From Agelaius tricolor (Eukaryota > Chordata > Aves > Passeriformes > Icteridae), in NCBI GenBank assembly GCA_023055355.1, contig JALJCS010000004.1, positions 27,432,744 through 27,496,743 on the forward strand: a stretch of DNA of 64,000 nucleotides, read 5' to 3'. The translations under genes and the position numbers were made by a program. The notes under the pieces were generated by a model. The model was not told where the DNA came from, did not search any database, and was given only the letters and a program-made list of their open reading frames with translations. Of the stretch, positions 28,018 through 40,800 are shown piece by piece. How positions within the stretch are numbered: the stretch's first letter is position 1; each line of letters starts with the position of its first letter.

Positions 28018-29655
28018 TCCCTTTTCTGTTTTTCTCAGCAGATGTGATGTGATTGTGCTGTGCATCACACCAACATTATTCATTTTCACACCATCTCTTT
28101 TGTAATGCTGGGGAACTGACTCATTGTTTTTGATGTTGAAGAGGAAAAAATTATATACTGAGGTCCTGTTTCTCTTGCCTGTGTTTCTTTACCTTCTTTG
28201 ACCTGAGTGGATTTAGCCTTGATTTAGAAAGAATGAGAATAAGGCTTATAATACAGTAATCCTACACCAGCAGAGACAAAATTCAGCCCTCCACTGTCTT
28301 TTACTTGGTGTGAAAGGCTCCATTCAGCTTTCAGTAAGACTAAACTGGAAGTAACTAGGACTGAGAATGAGATTCTTCTAACTGCTGAAACAGTTTGCTA
28401 GCAGACTTTAAACCAGAATGAAACTGATGAAAGTAACTCTGGGAAGGAAACAGCTGATTCAGTCGTCCTGGGGTATATAGATGGGTATAGAATGGAACAG
28501 CCTGTGTAAAAACATAGAAAATACACAGCAATTTAAAGTTTCTGTCCAGAAAAAATGAAAGAATCAGAAGTAACAGAAAGAGCAGAGCTCAGGAGAATAG
28601 TGAAGCTTGCTTATTACTCATGTGGCACTAGGCACTGACTAGTTCAGATGAGATAACCATGGGTAATCCAAAGCTGACTGCACATACATTTATTGTGCAG
28701 TTCTTTGTTCAAGCTCATTCCCTTCTTGGATTTTGATCAGTTCAGCCACGTGCAAAACAGGAATTAATTCTCTTGGGCTGCCTAATTACAATCAAGTCTT
28801 AACTGAAATTTATTAGGGAAAGATAAAATCTCACCAGTCTTTTTCTTTTAATGGCAGGGGATGCTGTGAATTTCCTGGGTTTTCACTAACTGTTTCTATG
28901 ACATGTGCAATTAAATTAGCAGGATTGTTTTCTGCAGTTTAAGCTGGAGTGTGCATTAGTGATATCTATCCCAACTGCTTCACCTAAAAAGTGGATGTAA
29001 AGGGGGAAAATAAATGCATGGATTTTTTTTGGAAATGCATTATCTTAGATATAATTGAAATATTTGCCATCCAGTTTTCTGGTGACCAGTTTTGATTCAT
29101 ACAGAAATAGTTTTTAATGCATCTTTTTGATTAGTCTAAGGAAGGAATATTCTCTTTTACACTCTGTATCTGGAAAGAGCATCTGGTGACCGGAAAAATG
29201 TTGATGACTAATGGTGATTCAAATCTGAAGACACAAATATACAGGGCTATATATGATCAGGGCCTATCTGCCCGCACATAACTGACCAAAATTCATCCTT
29301 TTTCCTGGCTAAGAAGTTATTGAAACACAGACTCTGTTTTTCTTCACATCCTGTAACATATCATGTTGATAAAAGGAAAGAGCATGCATCACAATCTTTG
29401 ATTCAGAAACATGAAATACCATTCTTGTGTCTGTCAGGGATTCTTGGGAAGTAGTCTTTATTCTGCATAGTAGCACTGGTGTCTTCCTGATTTCCTTTTA
29501 CTTTATTCATCCTATGTCTTTTTGATGGAATCAAGTCTGTGGATTCCCAGTTCTGCAGACGGTTGGGTCCACATCTTGATAAAGATTCTAGGAGTATGCA
29601 GCTGTTGCTACACTTTCCAAGAGAGTCTGTTTTTGCAATGACTGAACGCCAAAAA

Positions 29656-29674
29656 AGTGTTGTTTAACAACACT
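29656..29674. repeat. 9-bp inverted repeat around TTTAA centre
   Basis: AGTGTTGTT and AACAACACT flank a single T, giving an almost perfect 19-bp palindrome. Visible directly; function unknown. Confidence 0.6.
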
Positions 29675-32600
29675 GAGAAAAGTTGTTTATATAATGTTTT
29701 AGCATGTAGCTCTCTTCAATACATGGAGTTACAGCCCACCAGGAAAATTTGAGCCATAAAATCAAGTAGACAGTCAAAAAACTTTTTTCTTCCCCCCAGA
29801 TTCTATTTATAAATTTAATTTGTGAGTTTTCTCATTTTGCAGTCCTGGACTAGCACATTAGAGGTAGATTTCTGCTATTTAAATTTCTGGACAATGTGGT
29901 GGACTGTTGGATTTTCCCTTTTTATGAAAATGAGGTGCATTGAAAGGCTTTGTCTTTTGGAATTGCTTCCAAAATGACATAGGTAGAAGTTAAGTGGTTC
30001 TGGCAACATTATACGTTTTGAATGTACAGGGTGTCAAATAAAAAATAAAAGAAAGTATAAGTATTTATTTTTATACAACATAAATCCTTTTCTATCTTTA
30101 TACATTTTAAAAGAGATGAGAAGGAAGGAATGGAAGACTCATTTATTTTGCTCTTGTTCAAATCTTTATTGCTCCAATATAAATTACCAGTTATCTTTGT
30201 TTTCTCTTGCTTTTAATTTTGTGTTATTTGAAGCACCACAAAATCTCTTCACCAGTTTGGCAGACTTTAAAAGATGTAATATAAAAATTCATTAAGAGCT
30301 CTAATTTTGTGACATTAGTATTAAACAGGCATTGTCTGAGCCAGTTTAAGGCAGTGAATTCTGCTAAGGAAAGACAGCTCTCTTATAGAGAATATCTTTT
30401 CTCCATTCACCAGTTCCCAACTCAGATCTGATGTTCTAGAAGAATTGGAGCTGATTAGGATAGGAGGGAACAGATTTATAATTTGAAGTCTTTATCTGCT
30501 TATTCTCAAAGGCCCACAAATAGCAAATTAGAGTTTTCTTTCTGTTATGAGCTCTCTGAGTTAATTTTACTTGTCTTTTATTACTTTTTTTTTTTAATTT
30601 TGTCTGCAAACCTTTTTCATCTGGAGCAAAACAAAACCTCCTAATTCCATTCTATCACCCTGAACACCGTGATATTCTAAATACATATGGAGAGAGGCAT
30701 GCTAGTAATAAGAGAGGGAAATGGGGAAAGAGAGGCTGTGAGGGACAGTCCAGAGGAGGTTTAAACTGAGAACTGTAGTGATGACTTTGGAGAAGAGTTG
30801 GTGATGAGATGAGAGCTGTGCAATGCAGAATCTGATCTGGGCTTGAGTGAAAAATACCAAAATGCTTAGGTCAGAACTGCAAGGTACAGTACTTCTAAAC
30901 ATATATATTAAGAGAAGGCTGCTGCCTTGTCTTTTCTCCCTAATCAACACACTTTTGAGTGATATTGCATGAAAACACACACACTTTCCTAAAGACTACC
31001 TGCATTTTTCATAAATTTTATTAGTTAATTCAGGAAAATGTATACTTTTAATGCATATGGTTGTAATTTTCTACCAAAATGGTTTCAATCTAGAAAAAAA
31101 TTGGCAGAGAATCCAGGAAAAAATGGAAACAGAGAAAGTTCCAATAGAATTCCCAGAGGACAATGTATTCAATAGGAAGATTAACATGAGAGAATTAAAG
31201 GCACAAACTATGGTCAGAGTCTTTTTAAGATCTGTTATCAGTTTCTAGGATCTAAATTCTTTTGGAAATCAATTTTATTTATTTATAAGCATGAGAACAA
31301 TTGGCAGTTTTAGATGATGGGTAGGTGTATGTCAGATTCTTGGCAAAACGTCAGAGCTTGAGCTCTTGGGTGGTGTCAGGGAGGGAGGGAAGAACACAGT
31401 CGTGAAAAGACCTCAGCACCACAAAATTTCCAGTGGCAGCCCATTTCCCTAAGCATTTTTTTAATGTCTCTATACTTTCTCTAAATGTCTCTCTCTAAAC
31501 ACGTAATTTTCCAAGGCTGCACACAATGTTATATAGGCTGGCTAGGTCAACATGCTTTGCTCAGAAGGGTTTCTACGCTCTATTGTGTCTGCCACAAATT
31601 GTGGCAATTCTCTCTCTTCTGTTACAAACCTTTTTCTTTATTTTTAATAAGAGAACAGCTCTCTTTCCTTCTCTTTTTTTATGATTGTGTTACAGTGAAC
31701 TCAACTCCAAAAATAAAATAGTCAAGAAGAAATTATATTGTGCCTATCCAAATACTTGTGGATTAGACTGTCTCTCATTATTGACAAAATTTTCATTACA
31801 AGAGGACTCAGTTATGTTTTATTGTAAGAGACAGACTGGGAGAGGGCAGTAAGTGTTACATAATCTCTGCTTGTTTTCCAATGCAGTTCGACTTAGGACA
31901 TCACATGCACAGACAGTAAGCATCAAAACCAGACACACAGAAAGAGCCCAAAGAGCACAGATAAGTTTAAAATAATAATATAATAAAAAGAGTAAATAGC
32001 ATTTTGCAGACATCTAACACAGAGTAGTTTACCCTGGCATGAACCTCAGTTAAATGATGAAATTATATTTGGCGCTGCACTCAGCAACAATGACTGCAAC
32101 AATGTTCTGTAGCCTGTGTGGTTTATACATTTGCCTAGTGCTTTACTTGGGACAAAGAATTTAGAAGGAAACAATGAAATTTAAAAAAAAGAAAAAAAAA
32201 GTGGGTTTAAGTTTACTGTATTATAAATACACATACACATTGCTGCAGATGTTATTCATTGGCAAGTGCTTCTGCCCAATTATGCTCTGAGCTTCATAAT
32301 ATTTTAATGAGCTTTTACCCTAAATAGCAATGAAATGGAACAATAAAAATCTCTCAAAGACTAAAAAAGTTTGGGAAGAAGGGAAGGTTTGTAGGTATTT
32401 TCTTTTGGAGAGGGCTATCTTTGTGAAGAAGCACATAACATACAGTAGAAAATATCAGGATTGAAATAATGTCTAAGTTCAGTAAAGTCAAATCAACTCT
32501 AATACACCAGATATCTACAAAATTAAGTATTTGGGTTATTTACTTGTTTATTTATTTAACTTTTTTAAAAAGTACATTTATGCTAAAGGAAAGTAAGGAA

Positions 32601-33216
32601 AAGTGCTTGGTGTAATTCAAGCTGGATTTGTTTTTTAATGCTTGTGAACTCATAATTGGCACCTTGACAATAGTGTTGTTAATAATTTGTGCCAATTAAA
32701 ATTTTTTAAATATAAATAATATTTATTGTAAATGCCATGGCTATTTAAGCATTGTCACACACAGATTTAAAATATTTGGGGATGCATGGTGAGGCAACCT
32801 GTTTGACTTGTTTTCTCCCCAAAAACCCACTACAAAATACAAACCCAACTTGACTAGGAAAAATTCCAGCAAAAACTGGTGAAATCTAACCACTATACTA
32901 ATGCAAATTGTTTTAATTCTAAGAATCTCTAAAGAAGATCTACATTCTCCCCTGGATCTGGCATGCCCCCACCTACCTTGGCAAATAAAAAATAAAATAA
33001 TGTCCACTCCTCCCACCCAAAGAAATCCAAGTGCACTTGAATTTTATTTCAGCATACCCCCCTCTATGAACTGTATTCACAGACTCCTCCGTAACTGTGT
33101 ACCCTGAACACGCTGAGCACAGAAGATCTGCTTTCTGTTTGAGCCTGCTCCCAGTGGATTCATGGGATTCTTGCTGTTGATTGCACTGGAAACCCTTTAA
33201 TCCCTTTCTTCTGCAG

Positions 33217-33450
33217 GCAGACAGCAGCAGGGTGGGCGCAGTGTCTGTTTGCAACTGGTGTTTGCCAGCAGCCCTCCCAGCCCCGGCTATCTGCTGGCTA
33301 CAGGGAAGAGACCTGGGCAGTCCTCCCCAGCCGTCTGTGGGAGGAAGCTGATGGGCCACGGCCTTTGTCTGCTGCAGCTGCTGGAAGTGCTCCTGGTGCT
33401 TGAGCACGGGAATGAAATCCAAGTGGATCACTGCAATGCAAGACTGTGAT
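33217..33450 (+). other. GC-rich segment with strong 3' splice-site-like start
   Basis: A good acceptor (polypyrimidine 'tccctttcttctgcag') ends at 33216. GC-rich sequence follows and is open in more than one frame: one plus frame stays open to about 33402 and another to about 33449. A 152-codon minus frame (32973-33431), the longest in the window, covers the same segment. Several frames open at once argues for composition and not for coding. I find no convincing donor at the 3' side. It could be a noncoding exon or chance. Confidence 0.15.
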
Positions 33451-33599
33451 TGAGATTATTTTGGTTGAGCTGAGTTTGGTTGAATCCTCCAGTTTACCTT
33501 GTGATAACCAGTGTCTCTCCTCCCAGTTTTCTCTACTCTGACTCTGCACCCAGTCAGAGAATAACAGCACTGACTGTACAGAGATAATCTGGCAATATC
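33451..33599. other. Short spacer before the LTR
   Basis: About 150 bp with no recognised feature, leading into the target-site duplication of the LTR. Confidence 0.6.
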
Positions 33600-33605
33600 C
33601 TTCCC
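33600..33605. repeat. Left target-site duplication (CTTCCC)
   Basis: Six-base copy that is repeated exactly at 34293-34298 on the other side of the LTR. Six bases is the usual duplication length of beta/alpha-type (ERVK-like, avian leukosis-like) integrations. Confidence 0.75.
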
Positions 33606-33815
33606 TGCAGCAGCGTGACTCTATTGTCAGCGTCCGGCTAGCTCCAGCACTGCCAGCAGCACGAGGGGCCCTTCTCCCGAGAGCTAGCTTCGGGATAGTG
33701 CCTAAGGCAGTGCCCAGCTTGCGGCTGTAGGCACACCTTGTGCAGGACGGAGTCTGGTAAAGGCTGCAACCAGCGGAAAGAAGGCGGCCGACTCCAACTG
33801 TGGCTTAATCCAGGC

Positions 33816-33821
33816 TTTAAT
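33816..33821 (-). terminator. LTR polyadenylation signal (ATTAAA)
   Basis: TTTAAT on the plus strand reads ATTAAA on the minus strand. It lies about 75 bp downstream of the TATA-like box, which suits an R region, and GT-rich sequence follows. It would end transcripts entering the LTR on the minus strand. Confidence 0.5.
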
Positions 33822-33851
33822 GAACCCCGGAGGGACCAACAGGAGAAGACC

Positions 33852-33881
33852 GGGGGGGGAGGGGGGGGGGGGGGGGGGGGG
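33852..33881 (+). repeat. G-run: G8-A-G21
   Basis: Eight G, one A and twenty-one G within the LTR, just downstream of its TATA-like box (C-run on the LTR sense strand). It can form G-quadruplex structures, and its length is likely to be variable or error-prone in sequencing and assembly. Confidence 0.95.
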
Positions 33882-33890
33882 CCTGACAGC

Positions 33891-33900
33891 AGGTTTTAAG
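33891..33900 (-). promoter_or_regulatory. TATA-like box of the LTR
   Basis: On the minus strand the sequence reads CTTAAAACCT. CCAAT-type motifs lie about 25-35 bp upstream (33920-33930) and the poly(A) signal is downstream. Placement within the LTR supports a core promoter directed to the minus strand; activity is not known. Confidence 0.45.
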
Positions 33901-34292
33901 GGGTAGGGAGGTGCCGGGCATTGGGCCAATGGGGGTGCAGTGGGGAGTGGGGTCCAAGGGACTGACACATGGCCAACACCAACGGGAAACATTCTGGGGA
34001 GGGGCCCCGGTTCCTCAGCCAACCATCGAACTCCCCTGCTGGAACATTCTAGCAGTAAGGGCGGGGAGTGAGAGTGATTGGCGGGGTACCGGGGAGGGAT
34101 CAGAAGAAAAAAAAAATACAAGGGTTTCCAGGGAAACCAGGGCGGAGTTTAGGGGATACATTGTTGGCTGGGGTGGAGCCAGGAAGACAGACAGCTCCAA
34201 AGGCGGGAAGGGAGAACTGGGGCAGAACCATTTTCAGACAGAAGGGGATTGGAATAAACCAACCTAATAACTTAACAAAACACACTACAACG

Positions 34293-34298
34293 CTTCCC
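34293..34298. repeat. Right target-site duplication (CTTCCC)
   Basis: Exact match of 33600-33605, bounding the LTR. Confidence 0.75.
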
Positions 34299-37200
34299 AT
34301 ATCTTATTTTCTGAAATTATGACTAACTTGACTAGTGAGCAAGATTGTACTAATTTTGATTAATACATTTTCAAACTTCCCCGTTTGAAAGTGAATTTCA
34401 CAAACTGCACGTAATAGTAATATCTGCAGTTTCTTCCTTTCTATAGGGCACTTGCAAATTAACTTAGATGCATAATGAAAAGGGAGAGATTTCCTGCACT
34501 GGAAGCTCTCTGACATACCTTGTGTGCCATCAAGTAATCCATGTGTTCCAGCACCTTTGGGTAATACTTATTCCAAAGCTGGAGTATAGAATAAATGTCT
34601 GTCCTCTGCATCCTGCAGGGAAGCACCTGAAAGGAAGATCTGGCCTGCCATCAGGAAAGGCCACTAAGAGAGGGGGAAAAAAGGCCCTAGGATGTTTAAC
34701 ACTTCCATAGCCAGAATTCATACATCTCAAACACAGACTTTGACAAACTAGTTCTATTTGTTCATAAATCCCAACAGACAGGCGCAGAAGAATAAATATC
34801 CTGAAAAACAAGGTCAGAATTTGATTAACATGGAAGCCAAGGCTTGGCTTTAATATTTCGTCCAATTTATTAATAGAGGAAGATAGGGTGGGTAAAGTGA
34901 CTTGTAATAGAAGATGTAGCAAAGGAGTAGAGATGTCAGAGAGAATAAAAATTTACTAGATTAAGAAGGTTTGCAAATGCTGTTTCTGTTCACTACTATT
35001 TTTTTACTCACTCACATCTTGAATAAATGCTTGATTTTTTCCTGCTGAAATTCTGAGCTTGAAATTGTGAAATGCATTATGAGGTGACAACCAAACTTAG
35101 ATGAGATTCATCCAGCATAAATTTCTATAAATCAGTACAGAAAAGTCCATGACTTTCAAAAGCTGGTGGAAATTAATCTTGGGATCCACCTCTTGGAACA
35201 TTTTCATTCTTCCCATTAAACTGATAAGTCATTTGAAAGTACAAGTGCATTAAATACTTTGTGAGGAAGCTTAATTGAATGTGAAGACTTTCTACAGTAT
35301 TCTATGATGCTGCATTTTGATCAAAGAATTCAAAGATAATCTGTTAAGAAGAACAATGTGGGCAGTATGGATACCTGTTCTTTTACTGCATGACAGAAAT
35401 ATCTTACCATATTTCTGAAGGCCTTTACCACAAATACGGGGAATGACCTGCATGGACAAATGTGTGTCAAAAGAGCAACAGTTAGCAGAGGGAAGTATAA
35501 AAGCTGCAGAGGGGAGGGGAGTGACATGTTTCCTATGAGAATGTGATCTTTGCTGGTCTCTGTTAGCCCATCTCAGGGAAGGGTAGGTGTATGACAGGTA
35601 TGAGTGTTGCTCTTCACTAAGCAATGGAAATAATGGAAAATGTTCTTCATGTCTGTGATGGAGCCATGTGTTTTTAGTATTTCAGACTCTAGTTTTTCTT
35701 TTTATCTTCTGTTTCTTGTTTTCACTGAATGCAATATAGTGAATTCCATTCATAACCTTTAGGGGATGAAGCTGCTGAATGTGCTGTCTGGATGTTTTTC
35801 ATTTGGCTTTGGTTTACTTTTTTCCATTTTGATACATTTTAAAACTGCCAACTTTGGAAAGCTACAGAGTGTTTATAGTAATAATGGAGATTATCTCAAG
35901 ATGATGGCGATGAAATCTGCATTCTGTCCTCCACACCTTTTTCAAACTAGAAAAGTTTGGAAACAAAGGGAAAAGGGGGAGTTGTCAGAAATGAAATGGA
36001 GAAAAAACCTGAAATCAACATGACTGCTTAAATATCCACCCTTGGACTGTGTCCACGCTTTGACTGTACTCAGTGACAATGAGACTTGATAATTACTGCA
36101 TATTTTAAAGATTAGCATTATTTTTCAAGGCATAATTTGTGAAGATCTTCAGAAAGATGGAAGACTTATAAAGCTCCTTTAATGAAAACTTTTACAAAAA
36201 CTGGTTTGACTCTTGTAAGTCAGCCTTAGTAGAAGTGGCTTTAGCTTTATCTACATCAGGACTGAATTTATAGTACTTATTTGTATTTATCTTAAGGCTC
36301 TTATACACTTTTTAGAATTATGCAAGTTTTAAAACTTTGGTAGATTACTGTATGGTCTCTCTTTCTGTCTCAGAAATTATATGTGATATGATTCATAGTA
36401 GAGGCACATATTTGAGGAAGAGACATTGCATGACAGAATCAATTATCCTAACACAGCTGCAAAAAGCACCTAGTTATTGAACTTATCTTTAGCTTGCCAG
36501 AGTTTCATAAGTCCAAAGTCATGGCTGGACAGAGATGGATGGGCAGCTTTTTTTTAAGGCACAGGAGAATAGTTGGAATATTACTCAGAATATGCTTTAT
36601 CAGTAGTTTTATTGCCACGTAAATTAATTTATGTTTCTTTAGGTCCCTACAAAGAATAGAAAGCTCTATTGAGACATATATAGAAAATATGTATTGCTCT
36701 TTTTCAAAAATGTTCTCATTTAAGGATTACTGGGTCAGTCCCTACTGAACATTAAGTTTGTTGCCATTGCGGATCACTATGAATGAATTTATGACATCAT
36801 AAAAATTATCATGTGAATGGTGGACTCACCCTACACCTTACTGTTATTTTTCCTTTGAAATGCAAACTGTCTAGATTTATTGTTATTATTGTTATTACAT
36901 TTTTATTGCTAAATTAATGAAATCTGAAGTGATATGACCAACTTTAATAAGCCAGTGTGTACTCTCTGATGATCCCAGTGTACAACATCAACTTCTCTAT
37001 GGCACAGAGCATTACAGTAATAACTTAGTCATGAGGGAATCATTGACTTCCAAAACAAAACACCCTTTCCCAGATCTTAACTTGAATTTAGACATCACAG
37101 TCCACTGGGAAAAATACAGTTCTTTTCAATTTGTCCTCTTTAGAATATATTGTGCCTGTTGTAATCTCTCTTAAATACTGTGGCTCTACAGTAGAACCAA

Positions 37201-37310
37201 AGCATTTAGGGAAGTAAGTGATGCTTTTCAGGGTAGAGATTTTTTTTTTTTTACAGTGCGTCCAATATCTGTTACACCTTCTTAATAAGGGTGGAGTACA
37301 CATATTGAGC
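34299..37310. other. AT-rich noncoding DNA
   Basis: No gene is recognised in about 3 kb. Several 60-130 codon frames occur on both strands (for example 34530-34922 minus and 35292-35624 minus), but none reads like a known protein. TTATTG-type short repeats lie near 36878-36900 and a T-run near 37240-37252. Confidence 0.55.
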
Positions 37311-37860
37311 AATCACTGAATAATAGAATGTCTTGGGTTAGAAGGGACCTTAAAGATCATCTAGTTCCAAGCTCCGGACATGAGTAGGGATGCCACCCAC
37401 CAGATTGGGTTCCTGAGGACTCCATCCAACCTGGTCTGGAGTACTTGCAGGCATGGGACATCCTCTACCGCTCTACATGATCAGTTCCTGTGCTTCACTA
37501 TATTCTGAGTAAAAAAGTCCTTCCTGATATCTAATCTAAATTTCTCTTTAATTTAAAACTGTTCTTCCTTGCCCTATCACTATCACCCCATGTAAGAAGT
37601 TATTGTCCATCTTTTTTATAAGCCCCCTTTAACTACAGGCCACAATGAGGTCTCCCCAGAGCCTTTCCCTCCAGGCTGAACAACCCCAATGCTCACAGCC
37701 TGTCTCCCTATTATAACTGCTTCAGCCCTCTGACCATCTTCACGCCCTTCTCTGGACCTGCTCTAGCATGTGCCGAGCACTCCAGACCTACATATAGAGC
37801 TAAAGGTGGGGTCTGATGAGGGCTGAGTGGAAGGGGAGGACCTTGACCTACTGGCCATAT
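37311..37860 (-). mobile_element. CR1 LINE, 5'-truncated, minus strand
   Basis: Reverse complement of a CR1 3' end. On the plus strand it starts with the tail ('aatcactgaataatagaatg', then 'ttgggttagaagggacctta'). It continues through 'aaagtccttcctgatatcta' and 'aggtctccccagagccttt', reaching 'cttctctggacctgctct' and 'ggtggggtctgatgagggc'. Near the distal end, around 37770-37800, some consensus sequence appears to be missing, so there is an internal deletion. The element is truncated and dead. Frames overlapping it are shadows. Confidence 0.95.
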
Positions 37861-40800
37861 GCAGAGTAAGACGTGATGGAAATTTGAATTCATAGTTGAG
37901 GAAGGAAGGAATATTCCCCGTCCTTCATCCATGGGATATAAAACAATTTGCATCTAATACCAAAAGATGCATATCCCACAATCACTTTTTTCTTCATTCT
38001 ACACTTGAGTGAAAAAAAAATTAGAGTAGCCTTTTCAAAAAAATTAAAAACTCCACCTGCCCATTTGATAAAAGCAATTAAAAGAAAATTAGACTCTCGG
38101 CTTCCGTCCTGTGAACAATCAATTTTTGTTTTGCAAGTAAGTGAGGAGCTATATAATTTCCCAAGAATCACCATCCTCCATTGGGTGGAATTTGCTGATT
38201 CAGTGGTAATTATCTTCTTGAGACAGCATGGATTTAAGAAATGCAACTAAAAAATTCAACACCAGAAAAAGAAGTTCTGTACTGTGTATTTCTCAGTGAC
38301 AAGTATAAAAAAGGTAAAAAGAGACATTTCATCCATAGTTTATGAAGGGAGAATTTTTCAAAAATATTTTTTACACTTTCTAGACAGAGTTCTATAAAAC
38401 AATTTATACCATTTTAGATCTTAGTGTGGTGATTTTTTTCAGCTTTACTATGTGCTTCATACTGTTTTTTAATATTTGTGTTTGTATTGTGGTAGATATC
38501 TAAATGATGAAAACTTCTTTTATATGAATTATATCTCTAATCCTCTCTTGAGATTTCACAAAAGTTGTTTTGTTGTTTGGTTTTTTTTTTTTCCTGGCAG
38601 ATATATCCACAAATTCTAAGGTTTTATTGTGCTCACAAACCGACATAAACAAAATAGTGGCTTTTAAGGCAAGTACTTAATCTCACACTTCCAGAGTAAA
38701 GGGTTTGTCAGGCGTATTAGACCAGGAGCCTTTTATCCTATTAATACATATGTGTTAATCTGAAACAGAATATATTGCATTTTTACCGTCCTGTAGGGCA
38801 CATGTGTCTACTGCAAATAGAAAGACAAGAATGGTAAAGAAAGTAACTTCATCAGTACTTTGTGTTATCCATATAGAATATCTCAGAGGCATTAATTTGG
38901 CAGGAGATCAATCTATATCAGCTGTATCAACCTCCATTTATAACTGCAAACAACTCACTATAAATTGAATTTTATTCAGCAAGAGGGTAATATTTGCTCT
39001 TCTATATACAAATTCAGTAGTTTAAGAAATCAGTCAGAAAGTGTTCCAATGTAAACAACATTAAATGCATTAATTATAAGACAAGTACTGAAGTAATTTC
39101 CCTTAACAGGGTGTGGGTGTAAAGAAGTAAACTTACTGTCTCATGGTTGTTGCAAGACTTGCTTCCCTGCCAGTAAAGGTTTATTGTTGCTTATCATTAA
39201 ATGCTTTTAAAATGCCAGTTTTAAAATGACACATACACCTGAATGGCAATGTTGTGATTGTGTTGTACCAAGACACTAACTTTTTCTTTATCACAAAGAA
39301 AGTGGCCTAATGGGAGCAAGAAGTATGATCTGTCTTCTCAAGATCTCTATAGAAACACTCCATCCTTAAAATAAAGTGGCTTCTTGGATGTGGCAGTATG
39401 AATTGGGAGTGACTACAAAAGGAAAACATAGCTGGAAATTAGGAGAACTTCCTGTGGAAAAAAAGGTGTAAATGCTCCATACAGGAGAAATCTAAAGGAT
39501 AAACTGTATTGCATATTTCTACTGCATATTCAATACAAGATGTGTGCATCCACAGTCATTTGACCTATGATTGTTCAATTATGTCACTGAGCTGGCACAT
39601 CAGGCACTGCAAAAATATGATGTATTTGGTCATGACAAATGCTATAGGAATACATTTTGGATAGGTATTCCAGGAGGCATAGCACCACAAATGCACCCAC
39701 ATCTGTGGACTACAACAAAATAACACATTTGCTGTTTTTCGGGGATCATGTTTTTATAAGACTTCATGACAGCACATAAGTGCAGCCTCTTATTAGGAAC
39801 TTTTCTCCTGCATAAATTCTGGGAAGTCTGAAATAGGAAGCTAAACTAAGCAAAGGCAGATTAGGTCATCCACACTTGGCAAGAGGAGCTGGAGCACAAA
39901 CATGGTTCAGTTATGACAGCCTTTGGCTGAACGTTTTCACTGCAGTTATTGTGAAGTGTTAATACATCTTGTAAGTTATAACATGGTCCTTCTGATTGTG
40001 ACAGACTTGTGACAAAGAATCATGCTAACATTTGGATAAACAAACATAGAGCGTTCTTGGAAGGAGAAAATTGGTAGCTGAACCTTATTCAACCTTCTCT
40101 TCTCTGGAGTAACATTTTCAAAAATGTTTCTTGCCTCTAGGAAATGGAGTTTGAGATTCATTTCAAAGCACTTGTGTCCAGGTATTACTTTACTAAAATT
40201 CTACTTCTGCAGGTGTCTAAATTGTCTCCAATAACCAATATTTTACCTAACAGTCCATTATAGATTTTGGATAAAGTTTGTTTTATTTTTGCCATATTAA
40301 AATCTCTAAGGGATTTTAATTTTGCCATTTTAAAATCCCCTACATGTCTATGTGTTCTGCTCCTAATCTAAATGCTGAGCTGTTCATGCTGATACCAAAA
40401 AAGAAAAACAACCCAAACAATATTTTGGTTGTATTTTTTGTTATCAGAGTTTATGCTGAAATAGCTTATCTATTAAATTACAGTATGTAATTTTGGTGTA
40501 AAATAAGCTTAGTGAAGTTAATAAAAGTAGCAGTTACATGATGCTAGAATTTGTTGAACAGAAAAAGAAGATACAGTCATTTTCCAAATAAAGATGACTA
40601 GAATGAAAGGCAAGGAAAAGAGTTGAAAAGTGTATTTAATACAGTTTGGAAACCTGAGAAGAAGCTGACACACAATGACAATATTATAGTACATAAATGG
40701 TTTTACAAAAAAGGCTGTCATCAGTTGCTTTGGTGATGGCTAACAGAGGGGAGGGAAGAGAGGAGAGGGAGTTGAAAGAGAGTGGGTTGAAAATTAGCTT

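Larger units (their letters stand above)
26568..33216. other. AT-rich noncoding DNA, no gene recognised
   Basis: About 6.6 kb without a recognisable gene. It contains a 17-bp triplication at 26832-26882, a GA-rich strip near 27577-27601 and two small palindromes (27996-28017 and 29656-29674). Open frames are scarce between 25.6 and 30.7 kb, which fits the AT-rich composition. Some stretches may be conserved noncoding sequence, but that cannot be judged without an alignment. Confidence 0.55.
33606..34292 (-). mobile_element. Solo LTR of an endogenous retrovirus, minus strand
   Basis: A 687-bp GC- and CpG-rich block, sharply different from its AT-rich surroundings, flanked by the exact 6-bp repeat CTTCCC. 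Read on the minus strand it has the order expected of U3-R-U5. A U3 of about 390 bp carries CCAAT-type motifs (33920-33930). A TTAAAA TATA-like box (33891-33900) comes next, then a C-run, an ATTAAA poly(A) signal (33816-33821) with GT-rich sequence beyond, and a U5 of about 200 bp ending in CTGCTGCA. The minus-strand 5' end reads CGTTGTAGTG where TG is expected; a single T-to-C change would explain it. No gag, pol or env and no second LTR lie beside it, so it is probably a solo LTR left by LTR-LTR recombination. Retained CpGs suggest limited age. Open frames inside it are shadows. The exact ERV family needs a repeat-library search. Confidence 0.85.

Noticed and set aside
32973..33431. Longest open frame in the window (152 codons, minus strand)
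   Set aside because: It lies in GC-rich DNA where plus-strand frames are open at the same time, it has no recognisable domain, and its composition is explained by base content.
33702..34300. Several 60-139 codon frames on both strands
   Set aside because: They fall inside the LTR, which has no coding sequence; the poly-Pro stretch is the translated C-run.
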